From contig NZ_JAAGPF010000044.1 in assembly GCF_017104645.1 (NCBI RefSeq), positions 1 to 35,419 on the forward strand: 35,419 nt of DNA, written 5' to 3'. The notes beneath the pieces are model-generated. The model made no database searches, was not told where the DNA came from, and saw only the letters and a list, made by a program, of their open reading frames with translations. Each line of letters starts with the position of its first letter. The first letter of the stretch is position 1. This document shows positions 1 to 7,965 of this stretch, one piece after another. A program made the position numbers and the translations under genes. The stretch comes from Burkholderia sp. Ac-20379 (GTDB lineage Bacteria > Pseudomonadota > Gammaproteobacteria > Burkholderiales > Burkholderiaceae).

Positions 1-277
1 GAAGGCCGGCCAGCCGTGCACGCGCCGCGTGCTGGCGCTGCGCGTGCAGGCCCGGCCCGACGTGACGCTGTGGGGCGGCGAAGGCATCCTGCGCGACGGC
101 TGCCCGGTCGGCACGCTCAGCTCGGCCGCGTACGGCCACACGTTCGGCGCCGCGGTGGCGCTCGGCGTGGTGGCCTGCGACCCCGATCGCCCCGATCCGC
201 TGTACGGCCGCTACGAGATCGAACTGGCCGGGGAACGGCTCGCTGCGGTGGCCGCGCTCCCCGCGGCCCACCGATGA
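1..277 (+). CDS. GcvT-fold C-terminal fragment of an FAD-dependent oxidoreductase (dimethylglycine/sarcosine dehydrogenase-like), 5' truncated
   Basis: The window opens inside this gene; reading frame 2 is open from base 2 to a TGA at 275-277, giving about 91 residues. The motif GGEGILRDGCPVGTLSSAAY followed by GHTFGAAVALG and a late YEIELAGERL matches the C-terminal barrel of the glycine-cleavage T protein (GcvT_C). In proteobacteria that barrel also ends dimethylglycine and sarcosine dehydrogenases, which oxidise N-methylated glycine and pass the one-carbon unit to tetrahydrofolate. With the catalytic N-terminal part missing, a free aminomethyltransferase cannot be excluded. I lean to the oxidoreductase because the barrel ends abruptly after AALPAAHR, without the longer tail usual in GcvT. 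No terminator is obvious in the bases after it. Confidence 0.6.
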   Translation, partial: KAGQPCTRRVLALRVQARPDVTLWGGEGILRDGCPVGTLSSAAYGHTFGAAVALGVVACDPDRPDPLYGRYEIELAGERLAAVAALPAAHR

Positions 278-513
278 AAACGGGTAAATTCAGCCGATCC
301 GGAAGCGCGAGTTAGACAGAATTACCGTACTTTCAAGGCGTTTTCACCGAAATTACGGCAATAAAAACGTTTCCAGCTTCACGGGAATGACACCGTTTCC
401 TCGCTATCCTCCCGGCATCGGCGGGCGTCGCAGGCGCGGTGCCCGCCGAATTCCGAGAATGCTCCCTCGGCCGTAACTGGCACGGCCGATCATCCCCGCC
501 CAGGAAGAGAACC
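278..513. other. Intergenic region upstream of phospholipase C
   Basis: These 236 bp separate the truncated oxidoreductase from phospholipase C. The first 100 bases are clearly more AT-rich than the flanking genes, as expected for a promoter, and carry two similar octamers, AATTACCG near 320 and AATTACGG near 350. I cannot assign a convincing -35/-10 pair or a Pho box. The only strong element is the ribosome-binding site AGGAAGAGA at 502-510, just before the ATG at 514. Confidence 0.4.
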
Positions 514-2610
514 ATGACGACAAAGAATCGCCGTGACTTTCTGCGCCTCGCCGCCGGCACCGCCGGCGCCGCCGCGCTCAACGTTTTCCCCCCCGTGATC
601 CGCGATGCGCTCGCGATTCCCGCGAACCGCCGCACGGGCACGATCCGCGATATCGAACACATCGTGATCCTGATGCAGGAAAACCGCTCGTTCGATCATT
701 ACTTCGGCACGCTGCGCGGCGTGCGGGGCTTCGGCGATCCGCGCCCGCTGGTGCAGCAGAACGGCAAGTCGGTGTTCCATCAGCCGGCCGGGCTCGGCGA
801 AGTGCTGCCGTTCCACCCGGGCGCCGACAACCTCGGCATGCAGTTCATCCAGGATCTGCCGCACGGCTGGCAGGACATGCACGCGGCGTGGAACAAGGGC
901 CGCTACGACCAGTGGGTGCCGAACAAGGGCACCACCTCGATGGCCTACCTGCAACGCAGCGACATCCCGTTCCACTACGCGCTGGCCGATGCGTTCACGA
1001 TCTGCGACGCCTACCACTGCTCGATCCCCAGCTCGACCGATCCGAACCGCTACTACATGTGGACCGGCTACGTCGGCAACGACGGCCAGGGCGGCGGCCC
1101 GGTGCTCGGCAACGACGAGCTCGGCTACGGCTGGACGACCTATCCGGAAGTGCTGGAGAAGGCCGGCGTGTCGTGGAAGATCTATCAGGACATCGGCGAG
1201 GGCCTGAATGCGGCCGGCTCGTGGGGCTGGACGGGCGACAACGCCTACATCGGCAACTACGGCGACAACTCGCTGCTGTACTTCAACCAGTACCGCAACG
1301 CGCAGCCGGGCAACCCGCTGTACGACAAGGCCCGCACCGGCACCAACATCAGCCAGGGCGGCACGCTGTTCGACGTGCTGAAGGCCGACGTGGCCGCCGG
1401 CACGCTGCCGCAGGTGTCGTGGATCTGCTCGCCGGAAGCCTATTCGGAACACCCGAACTGGCCGGCGAACTACGGCGCGTGGTACGTCGAGCAGGTGCTC
1501 GCCACGCTGACCTCGAACCCGGAAGTCTGGAGCAAGACCGCGCTGTTCATCACCTACGACGAAAACGACGGTTTCTTCGACCACGTGCCGCCGCCGTTCG
1601 CGCCGCAATCGCGCGACAACGGCCTGTCGACGGTCGCCACCACCAACGAGGTGTACCCCGGCGACGCGACGCACATGGCCGGCCCGTACGGCCTCGGCCC
1701 GCGCGTGCCGATGATCGTGGTGTCGCCGTGGACCAAGGGCGGCTGGCTCTGCTCGCAGACCTTCGATCACACCTCGCTGCTGCAATTCATCGAGGCGCGC
1801 TTCGGCAGCCAGTACGACATCGTGGCGGGCAACGTGTCGCCGTGGCGCCGCGCCGTGTGCGGCAACCTGACCTCGGCGTTCGACTTCCGCGATCCGGACG
1901 CGCGCGTGCCGAACCTGCCGGACACGAGCGGCTACGCGCCGCCCGACCGCACCACGCACCCGAGCTACGTGCCGCTGCCGCCGGCCTCGCAGGCCGTGCC
2001 GAAGCAGGAAAGCGGGCTGCGCCCGGCACGCGCGCTGCCCTACGAGCTGTTCACGTACGGCCGCGTCGATGCGTCCACCGGCAAGTTCAAGCTGACGTTC
2101 GCCAACACCGGCCGCGCCGGCGCCGCGTTCCAGGTGCAGGCCGCGAACCGCGTGGACGGCCCGTGGGCCTACACGGTCGAAGCGCGCCGCCGCGTGTCGG
2201 ACAGCTGGAGCACGGCCGCCACGCTCGGCCTGTACGACCTGTCGGTGTACGGCCCGAACGGCTTCCTGTGCCAGTTCCGCGGCAGCACATCGGCCGGCGA
2301 CGGCCGCACGCCGAACCCGGAAGCGCTGTACGGCTACGACGTGATCAACGGCAACCTGACGCTGCGCCTGTCGAACCGCGGCCGGACGCCGGTGCGCCTG
2401 ACCGTCAGCAACGCCTACAGCGGCGCGACGCGCAGCGTCGAACTGTTCCCGGGCCAGCGCCTCGACGAATACGTCGACCTGCGCGGCAGCCACGGCTGGT
2501 ACGACCTGACCGTCAGCGACGGCACCACGGCCGGCTTCCTGCGCCGCTTCGCCGGCCACGTCGAAACCGGCCGCGCCAGCACCAGCGATCCGGCGATCGC
2601 GACGCTGTAA
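514..2610 (+). CDS. plcN: Phospholipase C, phosphocholine-preferring, Tat-exported
   Basis: This 698-residue secreted enzyme would cleave phosphatidylcholine-type lipids to diacylglycerol and a phosphorylated head group. I chose the ATG at 514 because AGGAAGAGA precedes it and it places a Tat signal, NRRDFLRLAAG, at the N-terminus followed by an alanine-rich hydrophobic stretch. The phosphoesterase domain (acid phosphatase/PLC family) shows ENRSFDHYFGTLRG near residue 56, SSTDPNRYYMWTG near 174 with the probable Ser/Thr nucleophile, and YDENDGFFDHV near 348, which carry metal ligands. Two bacterial PLC C-terminal repeats follow, starting near LPYELFTYGRVD and LYGYDVINGN. The length equals the PlcH/PlcN family norm. 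It stands alone with its own terminator; no chaperone gene (plcR-like) lies next to it, which suits a non-haemolytic PlcN type. Substrate preference is inferred from the family. Confidence 0.88.
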   Translation: MTTKNRRDFLRLAAGTAGAAALNVFPPVIRDALAIPANRRTGTIRDIEHIVILMQENRSFDHYFGTLRGVRGFGDPRPLVQQNGKSVFHQPAGLGEVLPFHPGADNLGMQFIQDLPHGWQDMHAAWNKGRYDQWVPNKGTTSMAYLQRSDIPFHYALADAFTICDAYHCSIPSSTDPNRYYMWTGYVGNDGQGGGPVLGNDELGYGWTTYPEVLEKAGVSWKIYQDIGEGLNAAGSWGWTGDNAYIGNYGDNSLLYFNQYRNAQPGNPLYDKARTGTNISQGGTLFDVLKADVAAGTLPQVSWICSPEAYSEHPNWPANYGAWYVEQVLATLTSNPEVWSKTALFITYDENDGFFDHVPPPFAPQSRDNGLSTVATTNEVYPGDATHMAGPYGLGPRVPMIVVSPWTKGGWLCSQTFDHTSLLQFIEARFGSQYDIVAGNVSPWRRAVCGNLTSAFDFRDPDARVPNLPDTSGYAPPDRTTHPSYVPLPPASQAVPKQESGLRPARALPYELFTYGRVDASTGKFKLTFANTGRAGAAFQVQAANRVDGPWAYTVEARRRVSDSWSTAATLGLYDLSVYGPNGFLCQFRGSTSAGDGRTPNPEALYGYDVINGNLTLRLSNRGRTPVRLTVSNAYSGATRSVELFPGQRLDEYVDLRGSHGWYDLTVSDGTTAGFLRRFAGHVETGRASTSDPAIATL

Positions 2611-2671
2611 ACGGCAACGGCGCCCGCCGCGAATCGCGACGGGCGTCGTGCGCTGCCGTCCTGCCGAACCC

Positions 2672-2710
2672 GCCCCGCGATCGTGCGAACGACGCGGGGC
2701 TTCGTTTTTT
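2672..2710 (+). terminator. Intrinsic terminator of phospholipase C
   Basis: GCCCCGCG at 2672-2679 pairs with CGCGGGGC at 2693-2700 and is followed by TTCGTTTTTT to 2710. It lies 62 bp past the phospholipase stop codon and abuts the stop of the convergent uronate dehydrogenase gene. Confidence 0.8.
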
Positions 2711-3552
2711 CAGTGCGTGATCTTCGGCTCGTCCATCGGCTTGCCGACCACGAAGCCGCCGCCCTGATAGCGCTGCGCCGGATCGTCGAGGTTGCTGTCC
2801 GGGGCGCTGGCCGGGAACAGGTGCTCGAACGGCGTGGAGCTGTCCTGCGGGCGATAGCCGAGGAACGCGGCCTTGGCGTTGTCGATCCACTTCGTGCGGT
2901 TGTCCGACACGCCGTAGACGATCGCGTGGCCGACGCGGTTCGTCATCAGCGAGCAGCGCACCAGTTCGATGAAATCGCGGAAGCTCAGGAACGTGACCAG
3001 CATGCGCGGATTCTTCGGCGCCTCGAACGACGAGCCGATCCGCAGGCACACCGTTTCCAGGCCGAAGCGGTCGAAGTAGTAGCGCGACAGCGATTCGCCG
3101 AAGCACTTGGTCACGCCGTACAGCGAATCGGGGCGCGCGGGTGCATCGGTGTCGATCACGTCGGTCACTTCGTGGAAGCCGACCACGTGGTTCGAGCTGG
3201 CGTAGACAACACGGCGCACGCCGAATTGATGCGCGGCGGCGTAGAGGTTGTAGACGCCGCGGATGTTCGCTTCGATCAGCGCGTCGAACGGCGCGTCGAC
3301 CGAAATGCCGCCGAGGTGGACGATCGCGTCGACGCCGTCCACCAGCGCGTTGACGGCCGCGCGGTCGGCCAGATCGGCCACCACCGCTTCTTCGTGGGCC
3401 GCCGTCTCGCCAAGCGGCGCGATGTCGGTCACGCGGACGATGTCGGCCCAGTCGCCGAGCGCGGCGCGCAGTTGGCGACCGAGGTTGCCCGCGGCGCCCG
3501 TCAGCAGCAGGCGGCGGAACGGCTTGGCGGGCGTGGAAGTCGGCGAAGTCAC
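2710..3552 (-). CDS. udh: Uronate dehydrogenase (NAD-dependent)
   Basis: This 280-residue short-chain/extended epimerase-type oxidoreductase would oxidise D-galacturonate or D-glucuronate with NAD+ to the aldaro-lactone, the first step of the oxidative route toward galactarate/glucarate. The Rossmann motif TGAAGNLG sits at residues 18-25, the catalytic pair Tyr145/Lys149 in YGVTKCFGE, and ASSNHVVGFH just before it fits the Ser of the SDR triad. The combination of SSNHV, YGVTKCFGE and YGVSDN is characteristic of Udh rather than of sugar-nucleotide epimerases, which are longer. Downstream pathway genes (garD, gudD, transporter) are not in this window. The GntR regulator just upstream on the same strand, 234 bp away, is the likely controller. 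Family is clear; substrate is inferred. Confidence 0.8.
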   Translation of the reverse strand: MTSPTSTPAKPFRRLLLTGAAGNLGRQLRAALGDWADIVRVTDIAPLGETAAHEEAVVADLADRAAVNALVDGVDAIVHLGGISVDAPFDALIEANIRGVYNLYAAAHQFGVRRVVYASSNHVVGFHEVTDVIDTDAPARPDSLYGVTKCFGESLSRYYFDRFGLETVCLRIGSSFEAPKNPRMLVTFLSFRDFIELVRCSLMTNRVGHAIVYGVSDNRTKWIDNAKAAFLGYRPQDSSTPFEHLFPASAPDSNLDDPAQRYQGGGFVVGKPMDEPKITH

Positions 3553-3627
3553 GGCGGAGTCCTCTCTCGGTGTCGGTGAGACGTTGCAGCACCGGGCGTG
3601 GAGCGCACCGGAGCGTGAAAACGCGAT

Positions 3628-3648
3628 CTTATACGACGACTGACGTAT
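3628..3648 (-). promoter_or_regulatory. Candidate udh promoter/operator
   Basis: On the minus strand the hexamer TATAAG (3628-3633) is a plausible -10, about 75 bp before the udh start. It touches an inverted repeat ATACG (3631-3635)/CGTAT (3644-3648) that encloses AGTCGTC on the minus strand. The same heptamer lies in the dyad in front of the GntR gene at 4622-4636. The -35 is weak. Confidence 0.35.
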
Positions 3649-3718
3649 CAGCTACCAGCGAGAACCCGTAGCCGCTGCACGCCGGCCTCGGCGACGCATG
3701 GCCTGCGCGGATGCGCGA

Positions 3719-3764
3719 AGGCGCTGCGGCGGCCCGCCTGCAATGGGCAGCCGGCGCAGCGCCT
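3719..3764 (-). terminator. Terminator-like hairpin after the GntR gene
   Basis: A perfect 10-bp inverted repeat, AGGCGCTGCG at 3719-3728 with CGCAGCGCCT at 3755-3764, begins 22 bp downstream of the GntR stop codon. There is no T-run on the minus strand, so it may be a weak or Rho-assisted terminator, or an mRNA 3'-end stabiliser. Confidence 0.4.
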
Positions 3765-3786
3765 GGGGATCGCGCGCCCTGGCCGG

Positions 3787-4542
3787 TTATTCCGAATCGC
3801 GTCCGGCCTCGGCCGCCTCGTGCGCGCGGCGCAGACGTTCGCGGCTGTTGGTCAGGTGGGTGCGCATCGCGGCGCGCGCCGCCTCCGGATCGCGCCGCGC
3901 GATCGCCTCGAAGATCGCTTCGTGCTCGTGGTTCAGGCGGCCGACGTAGCGCTCCAGATCGTCGCCCGCGAAGCGCGCCGAATTCACGCGCGCGCGCGGA
4001 ATGATCGACGTGCCGAGCTGGGTCATGATGTCGACGAAATAGCGGTTGCCGGTGGCTTGCGCGATCTGCAGGTGGAAGTGGAAATCGAGCTGGGCGGTGT
4101 CGCGGCCGCCCGATGCGCTCTGCGCGATCGCGTCGAGCGCGCGGCGCAGCAGGCCGAGATCGGCTTCGTTCGCGCGCTGCGCGGCCAGGCTCGCGCACTC
4201 GCTTTCGAGGCTGATGCGCAGTTCGAGCACGGCCAGCACGTCGCGCAGCGTGGTGATGGTGGCGGGATCGATGCCGAGCGTGCGGCGGCGCTCCGGCGCC
4301 AGCACGAAGCTGCCGATGCCGTGGCGCGTCTCGATCAGGCCGCTGGCCTGCATCCGCGAGATCGCCTCGCGCACCACCGTGCGGCTGACGCCCTGCGAGG
4401 CCATCACTTCCGTCTCGGTCGGCAGCTTGTCGCCGGGCCGCAGCGTGCCGCTTTCGATCTGCGAGCTCAGTGCGTCGACGACGTCTTGCGCAAGGCTGCG
4501 GGCGCGGCGGCGCGGGGCCACGGGTAGCGCGGGCACGGACAT
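3787..4542 (-). CDS. GntR/FadR-family transcriptional regulator with FCD domain
   Basis: This is a 251-residue repressor-type DNA-binding protein. The winged helix at about residues 15-75 contains SGTLRPGDKLPTETEVMAS and VSRTVVREAISRMQASGLI, the GntR signature. The all-helical FCD effector domain follows, with the metal-ligand pattern LDFHFHLQIAQATGN and a late NHEHEAIFEAI. FCD regulators usually bind carboxylates such as sugar acids. The neighbouring uronate dehydrogenase therefore suggests hexuronate or aldarate as effector; that is an inference from context. I chose the ATG at 4542 over an upstream in-frame one at 4650 because the longer form would add 36 residues lying beyond the TATAAT promoter at 4606-4611. 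Confidence 0.85.
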   Translation of the reverse strand: MSVPALPVAPRRRARSLAQDVVDALSSQIESGTLRPGDKLPTETEVMASQGVSRTVVREAISRMQASGLIETRHGIGSFVLAPERRRTLGIDPATITTLRDVLAVLELRISLESECASLAAQRANEADLGLLRRALDAIAQSASGGRDTAQLDFHFHLQIAQATGNRYFVDIMTQLGTSIIPRARVNSARFAGDDLERYVGRLNHEHEAIFEAIARRDPEAARAAMRTHLTNSRERLRRAHEAAEAGRDSE

Positions 4543-4605
4543 GGGGCCTGTATCCTTAAAATGATTGATCCGATCGGAAGCGGATGCGGTCGAAATGGCG
4601 AGGTC

Positions 4606-4636
4606 ATTATACTGCCTCGCTAGTCGTCCGATGACT
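4606..4636 (-). promoter_or_regulatory. GntR gene promoter with overlapping dyad
   Basis: A perfect TATAAT lies on the minus strand at 4606-4611, about 65 bp upstream of the GntR start. Where the -35 should be sits the imperfect dyad AGTCGTC-C-GATGACT (4622-4636; 6 of 7 positions symmetric). FadR-type operators are short dyads of this kind, so autorepression is plausible. No good -35 hexamer is visible. Confidence 0.5.
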
Positions 4637-4749
4637 GATGTTTCCCCCAATCCCCGGCAGATAAAGACGCTCGGGCATGGCCTGCCCCGCGGTCGGATGT
4701 CGAATCATCGCACTTCCGACCACGCGCGGACAAGCCGGCGCGGCAAGAC

Positions 4750-4774
4750 GAAAAGGCCGGCGCGAAGCCGGCCT
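4750..4774 (-). terminator. Intrinsic terminator of the DUF2214 unit
   Basis: AGGCCGGC at 4754-4761 pairs with GCCGGCCT at 4767-4774 around a 5-nt loop. On the minus strand the stem is followed by TTTTCG. It lies 48 bp past the stop of the minus-strand membrane protein gene ending at 4822. Confidence 0.7.
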
Positions 4775-4821
4775 GTCGGACGATGAATTGGGGAGACGCG
4801 GCACAGCTGAGGCGAAATGAC

Positions 4822-5292
4822 TCAGCCCGGTAGCCAGATGCCGCGCGCCATGCCGGCGGCGGCGAACACGATGACGATGATCAGCGCGGCCTGCGCGTGG
4901 CAGATCCGCGAATAAGCGAACGCGCGCGACACGTCGGGCAGCTCGCCGCGCCGGACCGCCGCGCGCCAGCGCAGCAGCGCGAGCATCGGCCGGATCTCCA
5001 GCGCGAGCACGATCGCGAGCGCGGTCATCTTCAGGTGGAACAACGGGGCGTGCAGATAGTAGGCGCTGCCCTTCTCGAAGCCGCCGAACGCGCGCAGCAG
5101 CCCGGTGGCGATCAGCACCAGCGCCGTCAGCCCCCAGCCGGTATCGGCGCGGAACACGGCGCGCAGGTCGGCCACTTGGACGCTCGCCGCGGCGGCCACG
5201 CGCTTGAACGCGCGGTTGCGCGTGGCGATCGCCGCCAGCGCGAGGCCGAACGCGCTCAGGTGAATGGCGGCCAGCAACCAGCGGATCAACAT
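4822..5292 (-). CDS. DUF2214-family four-helix membrane protein
   Basis: This is a 156-residue integral inner-membrane protein of unknown function. I see four hydrophobic spans: MLIRWLLAAIHLSAFGLALA, GWGLTALVLIATGLLRAFGG, HLKMTALAIVLALEIRPMLA and AQAALIIVIVFAAAGMARGI. Conserved histidines fall in or near the first and third spans (AIHLSAF, APLFHLKM), an arrangement that resembles small b-type cytochromes, although no heme site can be proven from sequence. It is the second gene of a two-gene unit; its start lies 30 bp after the stop of the upstream membrane protein (5323-6441) and a terminator follows. Confidence 0.7.
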   Translation of the reverse strand: MLIRWLLAAIHLSAFGLALAAIATRNRAFKRVAAAASVQVADLRAVFRADTGWGLTALVLIATGLLRAFGGFEKGSAYYLHAPLFHLKMTALAIVLALEIRPMLALLRWRAAVRRGELPDVSRAFAYSRICHAQAALIIVIVFAAAGMARGIWLPG

Positions 5293-5322
5293 GGCAGTCT
5301 CCTCGGGCCGGGCCGGCGGGCC

Positions 5323-6441
5323 TTAGACGAACTGGCGCAGCGTCGCGTCGAGCGCGCGCGCGGCGGCGCGATCCCCTTCCGTCGCCAGCGGGGCGCGCGC
5401 CACGATCTTGCGGTTGTGGCCGACCGCCGCCGGGGAATTCCAGAGCAGCTCGACCTTCGGGCGCGAGAGCGGCTTGCCGCGCGGCATGTCGGAGGTGGCG
5501 GGCACGCCGGGGCGGTTGGCGGCGGCTTGGGCGGCTTGGGCGGCGCCGGCCGTCGGCTCGGGGTGGGCCTGAGCGGGTTCGGCGGCCAGCGCCTCCGGTG
5601 CGACGGCGGCAGATTCGGGCGTATCGGCAGAGGCGGCGACCGGCGCCGCGACGGCATCGTGTGCAACCGCTGCCGGCTCGGCGATCGCGACGGCAGCCGC
5701 CGTGGCGGCCACCGGCGCGTCGTGCGACGTATCGGTATCGGCGACGGGGATCGGCGTGGTTTCGGCGGCGATATCGGTGGCGTTGGCCGGCATCATCGGC
5801 GCGGGGGCCGACTCGGGCTCGAACGGCGGCACCGCGGCAGCCGGCGGCAGCACCGTGCCGCGCGGCCAGCAGATCGCCAGCTCGCGCGCATCGTACTGGC
5901 CCACCTTGCGGCTTTCCATCCAGACCACCACGGTGCGCGTCAGCACGTCGATCGAGATCGCGTAGCGGCCGATCGCGAAACGGCGCGCGGCGATGTTGGT
6001 GCCCCACAGCGGCTGCGGGCGGCAGATCCACACCACGGCCGCATACAGAATGGGCGCGGCGATCAGCCAGCCGTTGCTGGCCATGACGGCATGCATCGCG
6101 CGCCGCCAGCCGGCGAACCACACGAACGCGCCGATCGACCAGGCGGCAAACAGGAAACAGAGCAAGGCGAACAGGCGCAGCGCCTGACGCAGCCATTGCG
6201 GCAGCGGATGACGCGGCCGTTCGGCGCGCGCGGCGGCGCCCGGCAGGGTCAGCAACAGGAACAGGAACACGAGATTGACGCAGGCCCACGGCGACGAGGC
6301 CATCGTCGACAGGGTCGACCACTCCATCTGCGCCATGGCATGCAGCCAGCGCACGAGCAGCACGAGACCGACGGCGCGCAGCGCGAAAATGACGCCGGCT
6401 CCGGGTGCCGGAATCGCGCGCGTGGTTTTCGTTCTGGCCAA
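5323..6441 (-). CDS. Membrane protein with Ala/Pro-rich linker, function unknown
   Basis: This 372-residue protein has no family I recognise. The first 160 residues hold about four hydrophobic segments (for example VIFALRAVGLVLLVRWL, WACVNLVFLFLLLTLPG, LRLFALLCFLFAAWSIG, LIAAPILYAAVVWICRP). A small soluble part follows, with RYAISIDVLTRTVVVWMESR and YDARELAICWPRGTVLP. Then comes about 130 residues of Ala/Pro/Glu/Thr-rich, probably disordered linker, and a short basic C-terminus (KVELLWNSPAAVGHNRKIVA). The start is TTG at 6441, preceded by GGAGAG at the right distance; no nearby ATG has a comparable site. A TATAAT at 6493-6498 lies just upstream. The DUF2214 gene follows 30 bp later, so they are probably co-transcribed. 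Confidence 0.7.
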   Translation of the reverse strand: MARTKTTRAIPAPGAGVIFALRAVGLVLLVRWLHAMAQMEWSTLSTMASSPWACVNLVFLFLLLTLPGAAARAERPRHPLPQWLRQALRLFALLCFLFAAWSIGAFVWFAGWRRAMHAVMASNGWLIAAPILYAAVVWICRPQPLWGTNIAARRFAIGRYAISIDVLTRTVVVWMESRKVGQYDARELAICWPRGTVLPPAAAVPPFEPESAPAPMMPANATDIAAETTPIPVADTDTSHDAPVAATAAAVAIAEPAAVAHDAVAAPVAASADTPESAAVAPEALAAEPAQAHPEPTAGAAQAAQAAANRPGVPATSDMPRGKPLSRPKVELLWNSPAAVGHNRKIVARAPLATEGDRAAARALDATLRQFV

Positions 6442-6492
6442 AACAACTCTCCTGTCGATCGTCCTGCGGGTGCCGGATTTTACGGCACGGCC

Positions 6493-6520
6493 ATTATAGG
6501 GGCATGACTTCGCCGGTCAG
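6493..6520 (-). promoter_or_regulatory. Promoter of the 5323-6441/DUF2214 unit
   Basis: On the minus strand a perfect TATAAT (6493-6498) is preceded after 16 bp by CTGACC (6515-6520), four of six matches to the -35 consensus. The predicted transcript would start near 6486, about 45 nt ahead of the TTG start codon at 6441. Confidence 0.55.
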
Positions 6521-6670
6521 GCAAAACCTGCCGGTTTGCGGCGAATCGCGGAGGCCGCGCGGCGCGGATACAACACCGGCCGCGCACGGGCGTGCCTCGC
6601 TGCGCAATGCCGCACCCCGCCCCGCTTTTCCGCGCCGCCGCGCGCCGGCTCGGGCGGCGCCGCAAAGCAC

Positions 6671-6702
6671 GACGCCCCGCAGGGCAAACCCTGCGGGGCG
6701 TC
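6671..6702 (-). terminator. Terminator of the glycosyltransferase gene
   Basis: A perfect 14-bp stem, GACGCCCCGCAGGG (6671-6684) with its complement at 6689-6702, closes a 4-nt loop starting 24 bp past the glycosyltransferase stop. On the minus strand only a broken U-tract (GTGCTTTG) follows. Confidence 0.65.
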
Positions 6703-6726
6703 GGAACGACCGGTACGGCGAACGCG

Positions 6727-7791
6727 TCAGTTGCCGTTGACTTCGCGCAGCACCGTGCGGCGGTTCTGGCGCAGCAGTTCTTCGTACACCTTGATGTAGT
6801 TCGCAGCCATGACCTTCGACGAGAAGCGCGCCTCGAACGCACCGCGCACCTTCTCGCGCGGCAGCGTGTCGAGCTTCTTGACGGCGGCGATCGCCGAGAC
6901 TTCGTCTTCGACGACGAAGCCCGACACGCCGTTGTCGATCACTTCCGGCACCGAACCGCGGTTGAACGCGATCACCGGCGTGCCGCAAGCCATCGCCTCG
7001 ATCATGACCAGGCCGAACGGCTCCGGCCAATCGATCGGGAACAGCAGCGCGTGCGCATTGCCGAGGAATTCCGACTTCTGCGATTCGTTGATTTCACCGA
7101 TGTATTCGACGTGCGGCAGTGCGAACAGCGGCTTGATCTTCTCTTCGTAGTAAGCGCGATCGGCCTTGTCGAGCTTGGCGGCGATCTTGATCTTCATGCC
7201 GGCCTGCTCGGCGATGCGGATGGCCGTATCGACGCGCTTCTCCGGCGAGATGCGGCCCAGGAACGCGAGGTATTCCGGCTTCGCGTCCTTCGGCGGCGTC
7301 AGCAGGTTTTCCGGCAGACCGTGATAGACGGTCGGCTGCCAGTTGGCCTGCGGCAGCGGAATGCGCTGGTTGTCCGAAATCGACACGACCGGCACGGTGT
7401 TGAACGTGTTGAAGATCGGGTTCAGTTCCGGCAGATCCAGGCGGCCGTGCATCGTCGTGACGTGCGGCACCGGCTGACGCGAGAACAGCGAGAACGGGTA
7501 GTAATCGATGTGGAAGTGCAGCACGTCGAATTCGTCGGCGCGGCGGCGCACTTCTTCCAGCAGCAACATGTGGGGCGCCATCACGTCGCGGATCGTCGGA
7601 TCGAGGCGCAGGGCCTGCGGCCAGAACGCTTCGAGCTTGGCCGACGTTTGCGAATCGCCGCTCGCGAACAGCGTGACGTCGTGCCCCATTTCGACCAGCG
7701 CTTCGGTCAGGTAGGACACCACGCGTTCGGTACCGCCATACAGCTTCGGGGGAACCGCTTCGTGCAACGGAGCGATTTGGGCGATTCGCAT
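6727..7791 (-). CDS. GT4-family glycosyltransferase
   Basis: This 354-residue retaining glycosyltransferase has the GT-B fold. The N-terminal acceptor domain shows MRIAQIAPL and KLYGGTERVVSYL. The C-terminal domain shows the NDP-sugar site EPFGLVMIEAMACGTPVIAF with the family E-x7-E motif, plus FLGRISPEKRVDTAI. AGGAG lies six bases before the ATG at 7791 and fixes the start; an upstream in-frame start at 7938 is not supported. It is a single-gene unit with its own terminator. The donor and acceptor cannot be read from sequence. There is no polysaccharide cluster around it, so a glycolipid, glycan or trehalose/glycogen-like target is all possible. Confidence 0.82.
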   Translation of the reverse strand: MRIAQIAPLHEAVPPKLYGGTERVVSYLTEALVEMGHDVTLFASGDSQTSAKLEAFWPQALRLDPTIRDVMAPHMLLLEEVRRRADEFDVLHFHIDYYPFSLFSRQPVPHVTTMHGRLDLPELNPIFNTFNTVPVVSISDNQRIPLPQANWQPTVYHGLPENLLTPPKDAKPEYLAFLGRISPEKRVDTAIRIAEQAGMKIKIAAKLDKADRAYYEEKIKPLFALPHVEYIGEINESQKSEFLGNAHALLFPIDWPEPFGLVMIEAMACGTPVIAFNRGSVPEVIDNGVSGFVVEDEVSAIAAVKKLDTLPREKVRGAFEARFSSKVMAANYIKVYEELLRQNRRTVLREVNGN

Positions 7792-7938
7792 CTGAGTAAC
7801 TCCTAAAAAATTCGGCAACAAACAGGCTGAAAAAGGACCGTAAGCCTTGCCGTCCGGCGAGCCGGACTGTTCTTCACATCGGATGAAACACCATCGGCTC
7901 GCGGCAACGAGCGCCATCCCGTGACGACGCTCCAGCAT

Positions 7939-7965
7939 TCAACGCGTGGTGTCGCGACGCGTTGA
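7939..7965. repeat. 9-bp inverted repeat in the divergent promoter region
   Basis: TCAACGCGT at 7939-7947 and ACGCGTTGA at 7957-7965 are perfect complements separated by 9 bp (centre-to-centre 18 bp, not quite two helical turns). The right arm overlaps a TTGACA hexamer at 7962-7967. This could be a protein-binding site or a hairpin at the start of a transcript; I cannot tell which. Confidence 0.4.

Noticed and set aside
490-2559. A 689-codon open frame antisense to phospholipase C, and a similar 649-codon one antisense to the ABC exporter (8373-10322)
   Set aside because: Both mirror the codon pattern of genes with GC-rich third positions, have arginine/alanine/histidine-rich translations with no domain, and lack ribosome-binding sites.
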